From Cydia pomonella (taxonomy: Eukaryota > Arthropoda > Insecta > Lepidoptera > Tortricidae), in assembly GCF_033807575.1 (NCBI RefSeq), contig NC_084714.1, forward strand, positions 1,086,501 through 1,150,500: a stretch of DNA of 64,000 nt, written 5' to 3'. Shown here piece after piece: positions 11,144 through 21,120 of this stretch. Within the stretch, counting starts at the first letter, position 1. Each line of letters begins with the position of its first letter. The notes under the pieces are model-generated. The model had not been told where the DNA came from and ran no database searches. It worked only from the letters and a program-made list of their open reading frames with translations. Made by a program: the position numbers and the translations under genes.

Positions 11144-11416
11144 ATGGCATTTTCAAGCATTGAAAATGAAGAACACATAAAATTGACGCTGCCAGTAATA
11201 CGAGTACTAATAGAGGAAAGAGCCGAGAACGATAGCCTTTTACCATCAAAATCGGGTGAAAAAGAATTGGCGGCATATGAAACTTTTACTCAATGGAAAA
11301 TCAGCAAAAACGCCCTGTTTTTCTTGGAAAACGTATTGGTAGCTTACTTCAATGAACTGGCAAATAAGTGCCTGCAAGCCCAGCACGCTTTGGTGCAATT
11401 ATTCGATGTTAAAACG
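11144..11416 (+). CDS. Candidate first coding exon, unknown protein
   Basis: The ATG at 11144 has a favourable context (A at -3, G at +4) and opens 91 codons with no stop, ending exactly at a good donor, GTAAGC at 11417. The predicted peptide starts MAFSSIENEEHIKLTL and includes FLENVLVAYFNELANKC and HALVQLFDVKT. It is rich in Leu, Glu and Ala, probably helical, with no signal peptide or zinc motif. The frame continues past the donor only into low-complexity codons. I do not recognise a family and no second exon is obvious, so it could be the first exon of a small host gene or part of an unknown transposon. Confidence 0.45.
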
Positions 11417-12369
11417 GTAAGCCACCATTTTGAAAATTGTACTTACTGTTTTGACAAAAAAAATCTAATTTATAAGTTTTGTTTTTTCCTCGCGTGTTGA
11501 AAAACGTCGTATGAAACGCGTGTGTATTAGTCATTACCCACATCGGCTTTCTTATTGCGCGCTCGCTTACAGCCCGCGCGCACAATATCACCTCGTGTGT
11601 GCACCAACTTAGCACACTTGTATCATAATGTACTATTGTCCCTTCGTTTGGAATATTTCATTTTTTTATTAAAAATTAAGCAGCGAACAAATTGTGTACA
11701 CATTTTTTAATTTAAAAAACAATCAAACGATGGGGCTACATCATAGTTGTGGTTAATATATATCAGGTTGCGTAGGAATATTTTCTATAACGTTGTAGAA
11801 ATGTATAAATGTATTATTATTTTTTTGATCAAAAATGCTTTTATTAAACACATAAATTCAATTCTATTTGCAAAAGCATGAAAGCAAAGATAATAAATTT
11901 TAGTAGAAGTAAAAGGCGATAATAAATAATATACTTCATCACAACCAACAAACATCTTCATTAAATTTGTCTCTTTGTCATTATTCCTTGTATATTTTCC
12001 TTGAGAGGTTAATTTGCTATTATATTCCTATAAACCAAAATATAAGTTAATTTGGTATGTATGTTTGTACGTCTGCGATAGACCTGCCTGTGAAACCTGT
12101 TTGTAACAAATCTTATCATAAGATAAAAAAAAGTAACTAAGTAAAGTAAGTAAGTAAAGTAAAGTAAGTAAAAGTAAAGTAGTAAAGTAAGTAAGTAAAA
12201 AAAGTATAAACTTTTAAACGAGCAATTCTTGTATAGACATAGAATTTTTTTATTTAACACCACATTGAAAAATGTTTACAATGTTAATGCTACAAAATAT
12301 TACAAGCCTTAGAATTAAACTAAAGTAGGCACAAATGAATGTTTACATGTAGATATAAAAAATAATAAA
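11417..12369. other. AT-rich stretch downstream of the unknown exon
   Basis: No acceptor plus open exon continuing 11144-11416 could be identified. A degenerate AAGT/AAAGT microsatellite occupies about 12130-12202. Confidence 0.35.
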
Positions 12370-12489
12370 GTAAATATCAAATAATATTTCGTACATAAGT
12401 TCCGAAAAACTCATTGGTACGAGCCGGGTTTGAACCCGCGACCTCCGGATTGCAAGTCGCACACTCTTGCCGCTAAGCCACCAGCGCTT
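12370..12489 (-). repeat. tRNA-derived SINE, family B, truncated copy
   Basis: Reading the - strand: GGTGGCTTAGCGGCAAGAG (A-box region), GCGACTTGCAATCC (an anticodon-arm-like loop with GCA), then GGTTTGAACCC in complement as the B box, followed by the TCGGAACTTATG body. Only the head and the start of the body are present. Fuller copies are at 48713-49043 and 54432-54761. Confidence 0.8.
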
Positions 12490-12614
12490 ATACGACGATA
12501 GCTTATATGACGTATGACTTTAGTGTCTTTTTATCGGTCTTTATCAAATCTATGTCGATAGCAGTTGAACTTTATAGTCTATGAGTAAAAGATAGCGATG
12601 CGAGCAATTTAAAT

Positions 12615-13054
12615 TAGGGGTCCATTAAATACGTCACATGAATCTCTAGGTTTTTTGACCCTTTGACCCCTGAGGGGGCTCCTTGTCACACTTGGTCACA
12701 TTTTTCAAACCCTACCTGGTGTGACGTCACATTTTTGACAATTTGGTATTTTAACGAAATCGGCAATACTAATTTAGGGTCGGCTCTAATGTTGCAGGCG
12801 TCCATAGGCTACGGTAACTGCTTACCATCAGGCGGGCCGTATGCTTGTTTGCCACCGTCGTGGTATTAAAAATTGGTATTATTATTTTAATAAAGAAATA
12901 TTAGTAATTTTATAACACAAAACCAATTAGGAAAGAAAATTACACAGTTATAGTGACGCCACAAAGTTTGATGAGTGTCCCTTTCGCCATGTCACAACAT
13001 GTCACATTTTTTGACCGCTGCCTCCCCTTAAACGTGTGACGTAATTACGGACGC
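12615..13054. mobile_element. MITE-like element with inverted ends, carrying a nested fragment
   Basis: The left end (GGGTCCATTAAATACGTCAC) and the right end (GTGTGACGTAATTACGGACGC, inverted) match imperfectly. Both arms continue with TGACC-rich and TGTCACA-type words. Between them sits a family C retroposon fragment (12774-12866, - strand). No coding capacity. Confidence 0.55.
12774..12866 (-). repeat. Family C retroposon fragment
   Basis: It contains GCGTCCATAGGCTACGGTAA and CTTACCATCAGGCGGGCCGT, the complement of the landmark seen at 42769-42930. It is nested in the 12615-13054 element. Confidence 0.65.
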
Positions 13055-13961
13055 TAACCACGAAGAATTTCGTTGACTCACTTGTTCTAATCTCTATCCA
13101 AGCGCATAATTGTATTGTTGTCCTGCTCGCATAGTAACATTGACCGCCGGGGCCAGCATCGTGGACGGGACAGTACGAGTAATAGGTATAATTACGCCCG
13201 TTCAATAGAGGAAAGAACAGGCGGGTTAATGTACGAAAGCCTTCGCGCTTAGCGTCCTTACTTCATCACGAAGAGTACAAAACATTATTGACATAAAATC
13301 AAGTTCGTATAACATTTTTGGAAAATTAATCGCATCGATATCTCAGATCTCCTTTATGAACAAATATAGCTCAAAATGTATATATTTTGATATATTTCGC
13401 GAATGGAATTGCCCTTTGAAGTCATATGTCTTTTGTACTTGATCGCCTAATCAAATTCCGATGGGTGCAAAGTCGAGCGGCTTTTGAACTAAAAAACTCT
13501 GATGTTGTGCTGATATTACTCTCAGTCTATATTTCTTGCGCTTATTCATTATATAAATGTTGTTTTAGGAAACAAGGTCCTTGTTAAAATATCTGATAGA
13601 CTAAATACATATAATATTTATTTTCAAGTTTATATGTTGTTATCGCTGTGTGGAATCGTCTGCTCGATTCGGCAGTAATAGGTTATTGTGTATCGTATCG
13701 CATTGGATATCGTAATGTCAAATTATAATCTGATTTTGAAAGTTGAAATACTTCCCCTTGCCTGTAGATTGCCTTCAAATCGAATTTCATGACGAATTCA
13801 CCTAATATATATTGTCGGGACTTAAGTACATATAAGATTTCATATATGTGAAGTAACACGTTTAGCATAATATTCTCAGTGAGTGACATGCGTTATTTTG
13901 TATGTTACCTGTATTTATTGGATATATTGGTTACTCACGTTTAATAAATGTAGTGGATCTT
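13055..13961. other. Non-coding stretch, nothing assigned
   Basis: No exon or bounded repeat is recognised. Confidence 0.3.
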
Positions 13962-14146
13962 AGTCTACGACACCAAACACCGCCATGCTTCTTCTGGCCA
14001 AACCGTGTCTGTCCAGTCGACGGCGCCGAGTTCGCTAAGCTCTTTTGCATTTCGTTTCTCCAGCGGTACCTATTAGGGCGTCCAGACGGTCTTCGGCCAT
14101 TTGGAACTCCAAAGTACGCCCTACAGACTGCACGATCTTCACCCTA
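13962..14146 (-). pseudogene. LINE C-terminal fragment
   Basis: GC-richer DNA with the character of a reverse-oriented LINE 3' coding end (ACTCCAAAGTACGCCC, CCAGCGGTACCTATTAGGGC). A related piece is at 58949-59056 (CCAGCGGTACCTGGGGCGCC, CCCCAAGTACGC). Frames are broken. Confidence 0.45.
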
Positions 14147-14622
14147 ATATAATTTAATAGATGTACCTACATCAAAAATTACCTGTAAATCCTATTTTCA
14201 TGAAATTATAACCGGTTATAATGACACATTCACTGGTTTTTGTCGCGAGGAAGTTGGGTGCGCGCGTGGCGTGTAAGTTGTTTTAGTTTTGATTCAGTGG
14301 CAAGTTATTTATTAGTAGCTCAACTTGCCCGGCCCAATTATGTTCGAGACAAGTCTGAACATAGCTTTAAACATTGTATGTTTAACATTAGTGCTAATAT
14401 TTGTTGCTTGCAACATTTTAGAATAAGTTGTGTCTATGATGCGCGGTCAGTGTTCTATTCGTTCTGTGCTATAACCGAATATAATAATAATAATTTAACT
14501 TTCTATAAAAGTTATTTTTTCTATAAATCAAATCGCATTTTGATTCAAACAGTACAAGATTAGTAAAACTCATCTCTCATAAAGGAAACTTATCATAAGT
14601 AATGATGAGTTTGATCAACTAT
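14147..14622. other. Non-coding stretch
   Basis: A 107-codon open frame (14240-14563, +) is present but has no motif, and I consider it chance. Confidence 0.3.
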
Positions 14623-14928
14623 CGGCCCGATTCGAAGATTAAGACACGTTTAAGATCTTTAAAAGATCGATAACTAAACGATATGTCAGAATTGACGTTT
14701 CGTTGATTCCGCTGTGATCCCGATAAGATCTATCTACGATATTTCTAATGAAGGACGGCGTCAAACCTTCATTCTCGATAGATCCAGTCCATAGAGCCAA
14801 AATGGATCTAGTGAGAAAGTGACATTGGTTGCTCGAATCGAGCTGCTTCTGTCAATTATACGACATAGTACAAGTGATATTTAAATGAGAACTTATCGTT
14901 ATCGTATCTCATTCTTCGAATCGGGCCG
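14623..14928. mobile_element. MITE with CGGCCCGATTCGAA termini
   Basis: The element opens CGGCCCGATTCGAA and closes TTCGAATCGGGCCG, flanked by TAT on each side (14620-14622 and 14929-14931). The 306-bp body has no open frame. The 3-bp flank is too short to be diagnostic of a superfamily. Confidence 0.7.
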
Positions 14929-15304
14929 TATGTAATATATGACAACCGCTTAAGATGACGCATTTGTCACTTCCCTATGATGCTCGAAATAATCTTAATC
15001 CGATCAGTTACCCACAATATTCACTCCTTATTCATAAAACTTAGCGCACCTCTGTTAAATTTGGTCTTTCTCTAACAAGCACAAATATCAAAATGACAGA
15101 TAGGAACAAAAGATTAACGGCTTGTTATAGTATCTTTCAAACACGAAGAGTATGGTGACAGGTGTCAGCGACATACAATATAATAACCTTACAACGCCAA
15201 ATCTCGCATAATGGTACTGGAACGACATCTGTCAGCATACCCTTCCTGTTTGAAAAATACTATACATATATGTATAGAGTTGATGACTTTCATGAATAAC
15301 GCCA

Positions 15305-15403
15305 TTTATTTATTTATTTAATCTTTATTGCAAATTAAAAAACACACTGTACAATAGGCGAACTTAATGCCGTAAGGCATTCTCTACCAGTCGACCTTTA
15401 GGC
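15305..15403 (-). repeat. LINE/SINE 3' end, reverse orientation
   Basis: On the - strand: CCTAAAGGTCGACTGGTAGAG, a short body, then CAATAAAGATT and an (AAAT)n tail. This is the typical retroposon 3' end layout with a polyadenylation signal. Confidence 0.6.
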
Positions 15404-16069
15404 AAAGCAGATAAGTTGTAGGCAGTGCAAAAATAGGAGATTTATGTGGTAGGTAGATATGATACATTTATTCGTGCTTCTCATTTTATCATATACCTAT
15501 ACCTACTTACTTCATACACGCTAGCGCGACTCGCGCCACAATAAGCGCGGGCGCTATCTGCGATGTCTTTTTAATGCGCTCAAAACCTCGTTCGCTATCT
15601 TGTAACTTACATAGAATGACAAATGATGTGATTCGGGCCTCTGTACTATATATGGATATGTAAGTTCATACACCAGTCATCATAAAATGATATTTTTTTC
15701 TGATCGTCAACTGTAATGGTTGAATTAAGATTTCATATACCAAACTATAATTGCGTACTTTTCATGTAAGGGTTCCCAACACAACTATAATATCCATTTC
15801 GATAAGCTGTCAACTATACAAAAAAAATTGAACAATCACGTGCCGCACACCCATATAAAACCTAAAAATTTGAATTTCTGTTTTGCCCTATGGGTACGTA
15901 CCTACGTAAGTCCGCCATTTGTACTTTAAATAATAATAATAAAAGGGGGGTTTTTCACGCGTTTATGTCTTTTGTACTACATTTTTGTCTACTGAGATAC
16001 TTACCATTTTAATTAATTATTTAGGTTTTATAATAAAAAAAAGTACTATTTTAAATGACTCGTTGAAGA
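15404..16069. other. Non-coding stretch, nothing assigned
   Basis: No exon or bounded repeat is recognised. Confidence 0.3.
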
Positions 16070-16204
16070 AGTATTGTTTACAATAGTGATATAATCAAGT
16101 TTTTTTAATCTCGTACCTTACTTAGGCAACTCAGCAAGCCTCGTTGCCTAAACACGGTACTCGATTGAAAATCTCTCTATTATATCACAATTGCTTTACA
16201 TACT
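16070..16204. mobile_element. Near-perfect palindromic MITE
   Basis: The whole 135 bp folds on itself: an arm with AGTGATATAATCAAG, then CTTACTTAGGCAAC, a 12-base centre, GTTGCCTAAACACGG, then ATTATATCACAATTG. No coding capacity. The target duplication is unclear. Confidence 0.65.
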
Positions 16205-16205
16205 A

Positions 16206-16530
16206 CTGACTCGGAAAAAACAGCTTAGGTAAATTGTTCCAGCTTCTCCCCCTGGACCGCATCCAACGAAGAGCGCCTCGAATATTTCTGCCAGTATATT
16301 TCAGATCGGCTTGACTCCTTGGCGCTGCGTAGAAATATAACCTCGCTCTGCATTTTCTATCGCATGTATCACGTAAAGTGATTCGAGGATTGTTCAGATT
16401 GGTCCCTGCTTCTTCCTTCGGTCTTTTTGCCATCTACGCGACAACATTTCCATCTTCACTTATATGGTTGGCAGTCCTTTAGCTGCTCGCCTTCCCTCCA
16501 CTGCTCTCCTCTGGTGACGGTGATATGTCT
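16206..16530 (+). pseudogene. LINE C-terminal relic
   Basis: With frame breaks the + strand encodes IQRRAPRIF, a LALHFLSH-type segment, and GLFRLVPASS before an IYATTFPSS region, matching the end of R1/Jockey-like LINE proteins (usual form VQRRA-RI, ALRRDVASLC-FYR, LF-LVPA). Stops interrupt it and the catalytic domain is missing. Confidence 0.55.
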
Positions 16531-17131
16531 AGTGATCACGGATATATGCGCGTAGTTGTATTAAACGTATTGAAATTAATACGTAAAATGGAATAGTTTC
16601 AACAAATAGTCTCTCTGCTGCGAACATAGGTATTCAAACTACAGTTTTCATTACCTCGCTCCATACGCCAGGTATTCTAAATTCGAAACTCGAACCTCTT
16701 ACCATGAGTTCACCCCGGCCATTTAAACTATAGACTTCCTAAGCTCACTTGCAGTGCATCTCACTTGCACCAATATATCAATAGGATATACGGGCGAGAT
16801 GCATTCATAGTGAGTTTACGCAGTAGCCGGCCGCGCTTATCTCGTGGTAAGGGTAGAACAAAAATATTCGCACTCGTTTTTTATTAAAAACACATTACGG
16901 GCAGCGTATCGCAATAGAGGAGTTTTTCTATTTGAAAATGGTTCTGTTTTGTAACGGTTTTCGGTGAAAGTCGGGGTTTAGTATAATCCTGTTTTCAAAA
17001 ATCGTGTATATTTGAATAATGATTACGCTGCTTAGTATAGCAAGTTTATAGCTCACCAAACGAAAACCAAAAATACTTTTGCTTTTTGCTATGAGCCACC
17101 GTTTACGAGTTATTTAGAAAAAACTATAAAT
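16531..17131. other. Non-coding stretch, nothing assigned
   Basis: No exon or bounded repeat is recognised before the family D copy begins. Confidence 0.3.
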
Positions 17132-17827
17132 AAAACCGGCCAAGAGCATGTCGGGCCACGCTCAGTGTAGGGTTCCGTAGTTACTCTTCCGTCACAATAA
17201 GCTAAACTGGAGCTTAAAGTATAGTAAATTGTTAACCAAGGGATGAAACGGTACCTTTCACGCGAGTTAAACAAATAGGAAAATTTGCATAATCAGTACC
17301 TAATTAGGTAAAGTAAGTCTTTTTACTATGAAGGGGAAACTTTTTGCGATAACTCAAAAACAGCTAAACTGATCATGACCGCTATAGTTTTCATTTAATG
17401 TCTTTCTTAAGCTCTACTTCCACGATTTTTCTCATAATTTTTGGACCTATGGTTCAAAAGTTAGATGGGGGACACAATTTTTTTTTATTTCGGAGCGATT
17501 ATCTCCGAATATATTCACTTTATCAAAAAATGTTTGTTAAAGACCCCTATTAGTTTTGAAAGACCTTTCCAACGATAACCCACACTGTAGGGTTGAAGCA
17601 AAAAAAAAATCACCCCCACTTTACGTGTAGGGGAGGTACCCTCAAAAAAATTAAATTTTTACATATTATTGTACGACTTTGTCGGTTTTATTGATTTATA
17701 TATCCATGCCGAATTTCAGCTTTCTAGCACTAACGACCACGGAGCAAAGCCTCGGACAGACAGACAGACAGACAGACGGACATGGCGAAACTATAAGGGT
17801 TCCTAGTTGACTACGGAACCCTAAAAA
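17132..17827 (-). repeat. GGGTTCCGTA...GGCCGGTTTT dispersed repeat, family D, copy 1
   Basis: Reverse-oriented long copy (about 696 bp), from AAAACCGGCCAAGAGCATG to ACGGAACCCTAAAAA. It shares internal landmarks with 39535-40199 and 45471-46172: the CTCCGTGGTCGTTAGTGCTA block, the short TCTG microsatellite, the GGAGGTACC block and the AATATATTCGGAGATAA block. No open frame. Confidence 0.85.
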
Positions 17828-17912
17828 GGACCTTTAATAATACATGTATTTAAATATATATATTCTAAAATTCCTAAATAATAGAAAATATAAAAAAAAA
17901 ATACAAAAAGTC

Positions 17913-17984
17913 AGGTTCCACCGAGATTTGAACTCGGCTCGCTGGATTCAGAGTCCAGAGTGCAAACAATTACACCATGGAACC
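17913..17984 (-). tRNA. tRNA-Gln(CTG), possibly degenerate
   Basis: The 72-nt - strand sequence folds into a full cloverleaf: a 7-bp acceptor stem (GGTTCCA/TGGAACC), a GTG/CAC D stem, a perfect 5-bp anticodon stem CTGGA/TCCAG around loop CTCTGAA (anticodon CTG), and a CCGAG/CTCGG T stem with loop TTCAAAT. There is no intron. A run of five T on the - strand follows two bases after the 3' end (17905-17909), as for a Pol III terminator. The D loop reads TAATTGTTTG where TAATGGTTAG is usual, so the conserved G18-G19 pair of bases is damaged. It may therefore be a tRNA pseudogene. Confidence 0.75.
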
Positions 17985-18920
17985 GGCTGAGCTAAGAGCT
18001 TAACTGTCTCCGTCAAACAGACTCTGAGAAAATCGCATATAACCGATTTGCAAAACCAAAGTGATTCCATAAGTGTTCCGTGAACAAAGTTTTGTACGGA
18101 ACACTAAAAATAAAATAAGTAAGTAAAAGAGTGGAAACAACCTACTACAAAACGTTTATAATTTAATCCAGGTAGATTTTTGTATGTTTATCTCCAAATA
18201 TCCATAAAACAGCCAAGAAAATTAAAAAATATCACAGTTCAGTCTGCGCCAACATATTACTAACATTTTTCAGAAAGCTACCTTTTATTTACATTGTAAA
18301 AAGCACGAAAGCTATCTCAGACGGACACTATGTCACTTGGCCGCGCGGCCAAGACAGCCCGAAACAGTGCCAAGTCTCCCGCTAAGCCAAATATTGACAG
18401 AAAACCGGCGCCATTTTTAAAATAGCGGTTCCATTGTTGATTTAACTGATCTTTTATAAACCTTATAGTCAAGACATAAGGTGGATGATCAGTTAAAAGT
18501 GGTGTTATAAGTAACATCGTCGGTTCCCTAACATACGTATCCACATACAACTTAGTATGGCTACTTGGTTATTTAAAAAATAAAATAAAATAAAATAAAA
18601 TATTTTTATTTCAGAACCATAAAAATTCCATAAAACATTGTTAGTACCATCGTTATAGCTAGGGGTTAGTAAGTACATTAAAATCAAATCAAATCCAAAT
18701 ATAATAAGAATAATAAATAATTAATAATATTGACATAATAACAATGAAATCATGATTCATAGTAAAATAAAAATTAGTTAAAATAATGAATACAAATTGT
18801 ATTGTAATGAATATTTAAGTTGGGGAACCGACCGTACAAGTAAGTAACCATACGTGAATCTTATTTCAAATCTAGAAATGGTAAACTGGGTTTGGTTTAT
18901 TATTCATCCGACAACCGATT
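17985..18920. other. Non-coding stretch with an A-rich retroposon tail
   Basis: A run of AAAAT units at about 18570-18601 next to ATTTTTATTTCAGAACC looks like a reverse-oriented LINE tail. The rest is unassigned. Confidence 0.35.
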
Positions 18921-19180
18921 CGACAACCGGTCTGGCCTAGTGGGTAGCGACCCTGCCTATGAAGCCGATGGTCTCGGGTTCAAATCCTGGTAAGGGCATT
19001 TATTCGTGTGATGAGCACAGATATTTGTTCCTGAGTCATGGGTGTTTTCTATGTATCTAAGTATTTATATATTATATATATCGTTGTCTAAGTACCCACA
19101 TCACAAGCCTTCTTGAGCTTACTGTGGGACTTAGTCAATTTGTGTAATAATGTCCTATAATATTTATTTATTATTATTTA
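18921..19180 (+). repeat. tRNA-derived SINE, family A, copy 2
   Basis: Same order of landmarks as 5677-5936: the tRNA-like head with GGTTCAAATCCTGG, the CTGAGTCATGGGTGTTTTCT body, and the ACTGTGGGACTTAGTCAATT end before an ATTT-rich tail. Confidence 0.85.
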
Positions 19181-19939
19181 TTCATTTACCAGCAATCCCT
19201 AACTAAAGCACATTCGATATTATCTTCGATCCAATTTTAAAGCGTGCTTACACTCCTCATAAGCCGCTTTTCTCAAAAACATAGCAAATATAAACCATTT
19301 ACAATTAAATTCCAAGCATACGCAGTAAACCAACTATCGCTAGCAACAGTTAATCCACAACACTATGTCAGTATCAGCTTAGCCTAATCCCCACATCTCA
19401 TTCGAAATTCAGCTCTAGAGTGTACATAATGGGGTTTAAATTCGTTGTTCCACATTAGCATGGTGAAATCGAACTGCCAAACACACGGGTTTTGTGGAAT
19501 TATGCGAGATTTCAGGGTGATTTTTCTTTTACGAGCGCTCGAATTAGTCACTCGAAAATCTGTGAAAACGGCGAATTTATATTTATGAAATACGAGCAAA
19601 AGAAATTGGGAATCTAGTGGTATTGACCACTCGTTTTCAATTCCATTAGGATAATTTAAATGCCACGAAATTGAGTGTTCAAAATTCAAAAATTGATTCC
19701 ATGATCGTGCTACAAACAACGCACACACTGTTAACAGGGGGCGTAAAGCCAGGAAATTAGAAGGAAGGAACGAGAAGGAAGAAAGAATTTCTTAGGATAT
19801 AAAAGATATGGCACGCCGCACGAAACTAACGACGGAAGATATGACCGTCGCGCGAGTTTTTACCTTTTGTCTGAATTACTCTTTCTTAATTACTTGTGTG
19901 TAAAAGTTTGCTCGTCAGGTTCCTCGGCTATATTTTGTT
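19181..19939. other. Apparently single-copy non-coding DNA
   Basis: It has no repeat landmarks shared with the rest of the window and no recognisable exon. A 114-codon frame on the - strand (19384-19728) has no motif or splice context. Confidence 0.35.
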
Positions 19940-20140
19940 TAGTGATTCGGATGCGATCTGTCCTGGTGACACCTAGAATGCTGAGTCCATTGCTCGCTGA
20001 TAAATCTTCAATTTGGACTTCTGACTCTCGGTGAGCGACCATGTTTGGGTACCGTATGTTAGGACAGGCAGAATACACATGTCAAAGAGTTTACGCTTTA
20101 GTGACATTGCAAGGTCGCCCTTCATTAACTCCTTCATGAA
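19940..20140 (-). pseudogene. LINE C-terminal RT fragment
   Basis: The - strand encodes NGLSILGVTRTDRIRITKQN. This corresponds to the ERSILGVTRTDRIRNT-type motif found after the palm domain in several insect LINEs. Only a short piece remains. Confidence 0.55.
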
Positions 20141-20458
20141 CTAGTATCTATCTAACTCATCAGTACAAGAATATTACGAGTCAACCGACATTAAACCCTA
20201 CTAGCATTCTTCTCAAAATATAGAAATATTGTTTTGCTTATTTTTACTGTTATTTCTAATAAATTTTTGACTTATTAAATTTTACTTAAGAAGTCTACTG
20301 TCGAGGACATTACAAATTGTCTTTGAGTTACTCGAGCGTTATTTCCAAATTAGTTTGATAGACACATTTTTTGTAAAAAAGGTAGAAATAGAAGAATCTA
20401 CAGCCAATTTATAAATAACCAGCCTCCGCGACACGGATTCACGTATTCAATTCATTAA

Positions 20459-21120
20459 TTTTTTAGGGTTCGGTACCCAAAGGGTAAAACGGGACCCTAT
20501 TACTAAGACTCTGCTGTCCGTCCGTCCGTCTGTCTGTCCGTCTGTCACCAGGCTGTATCTTATTTTTATTTATTTATTTATTTAAGAAACAAACAGTCTT
20601 TTATAGTTATATATAGCACAGGAACTTTTCTTAAAACTAGACTTACAGTTTCCTTAATGAAAATATTTTAACATCATGCTTATTAAATTAAGTAGTTTCT
20701 ACATAGTAAAACAGAGCTATTTGTGCGCGCAAAAACAAAAAACAAACAAAAGAAAAGAAAAATTATGAGAATAAAAACATAAGAGCATTATAACAACCTT
20801 ATGGTATTGTTTACAACCTGAAATCTCAAGGATTTATTATCTATTAATAAAGAAATTATAAAAAGCAGTAACATCTAATACTGAGATTATTTCTTTATCT
20901 TATGAACCGTGATAGTTAGATAACTGTCTATCAACTGATAATTTTCACAGATAATGTATTTCTGTTGCCGCTATAACAACAAATACAGAGATAGAAAAAA
21001 CAGAATAAAATAAATATTTAAGGGGGCTCCCATACAACTAACGTAATTTTTTGCCGTTTTTATAGATAATGGTACGGAACTCTTCGTGCGCGAGTCCGAC
21101 TCGCTTTTGGCCGGTTTTTT
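20459..21120 (+). repeat. GGGTTCGGTACC...GGCCGGTTTTTT repeat, split by a LINE tail
   Basis: It opens TTTTAGGGTTCGGTACC, has the CCGTCCGTCCGTCTGTCTG block, then is broken at 20563 and resumes at 20904 with GAACCGTGATAGTTAGATAA, TTTCTGTTGCCGCTATAAC and the closing GACTCGCTTTTGGCCGGTTT. The shared opening and closing ends link it to the 7064-7451 and family D repeats. Confidence 0.75.
20564..20895 (-). repeat. Retroposon 3' end inserted with an 8-bp duplication
   Basis: The insertion is flanked by TATCTTAT at 20556-20563 and 20896-20903. Read on the - strand it ends in an (AAAT)n tail, so it is a 5'-truncated LINE or SINE of 332 bp inserted in reverse orientation. No coding sequence is recognisable. 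Confidence 0.75.

Noticed and set aside
19384..19728. 114-codon - strand frame
   Set aside because: No motif or splice context; it appears to be unique non-coding DNA.
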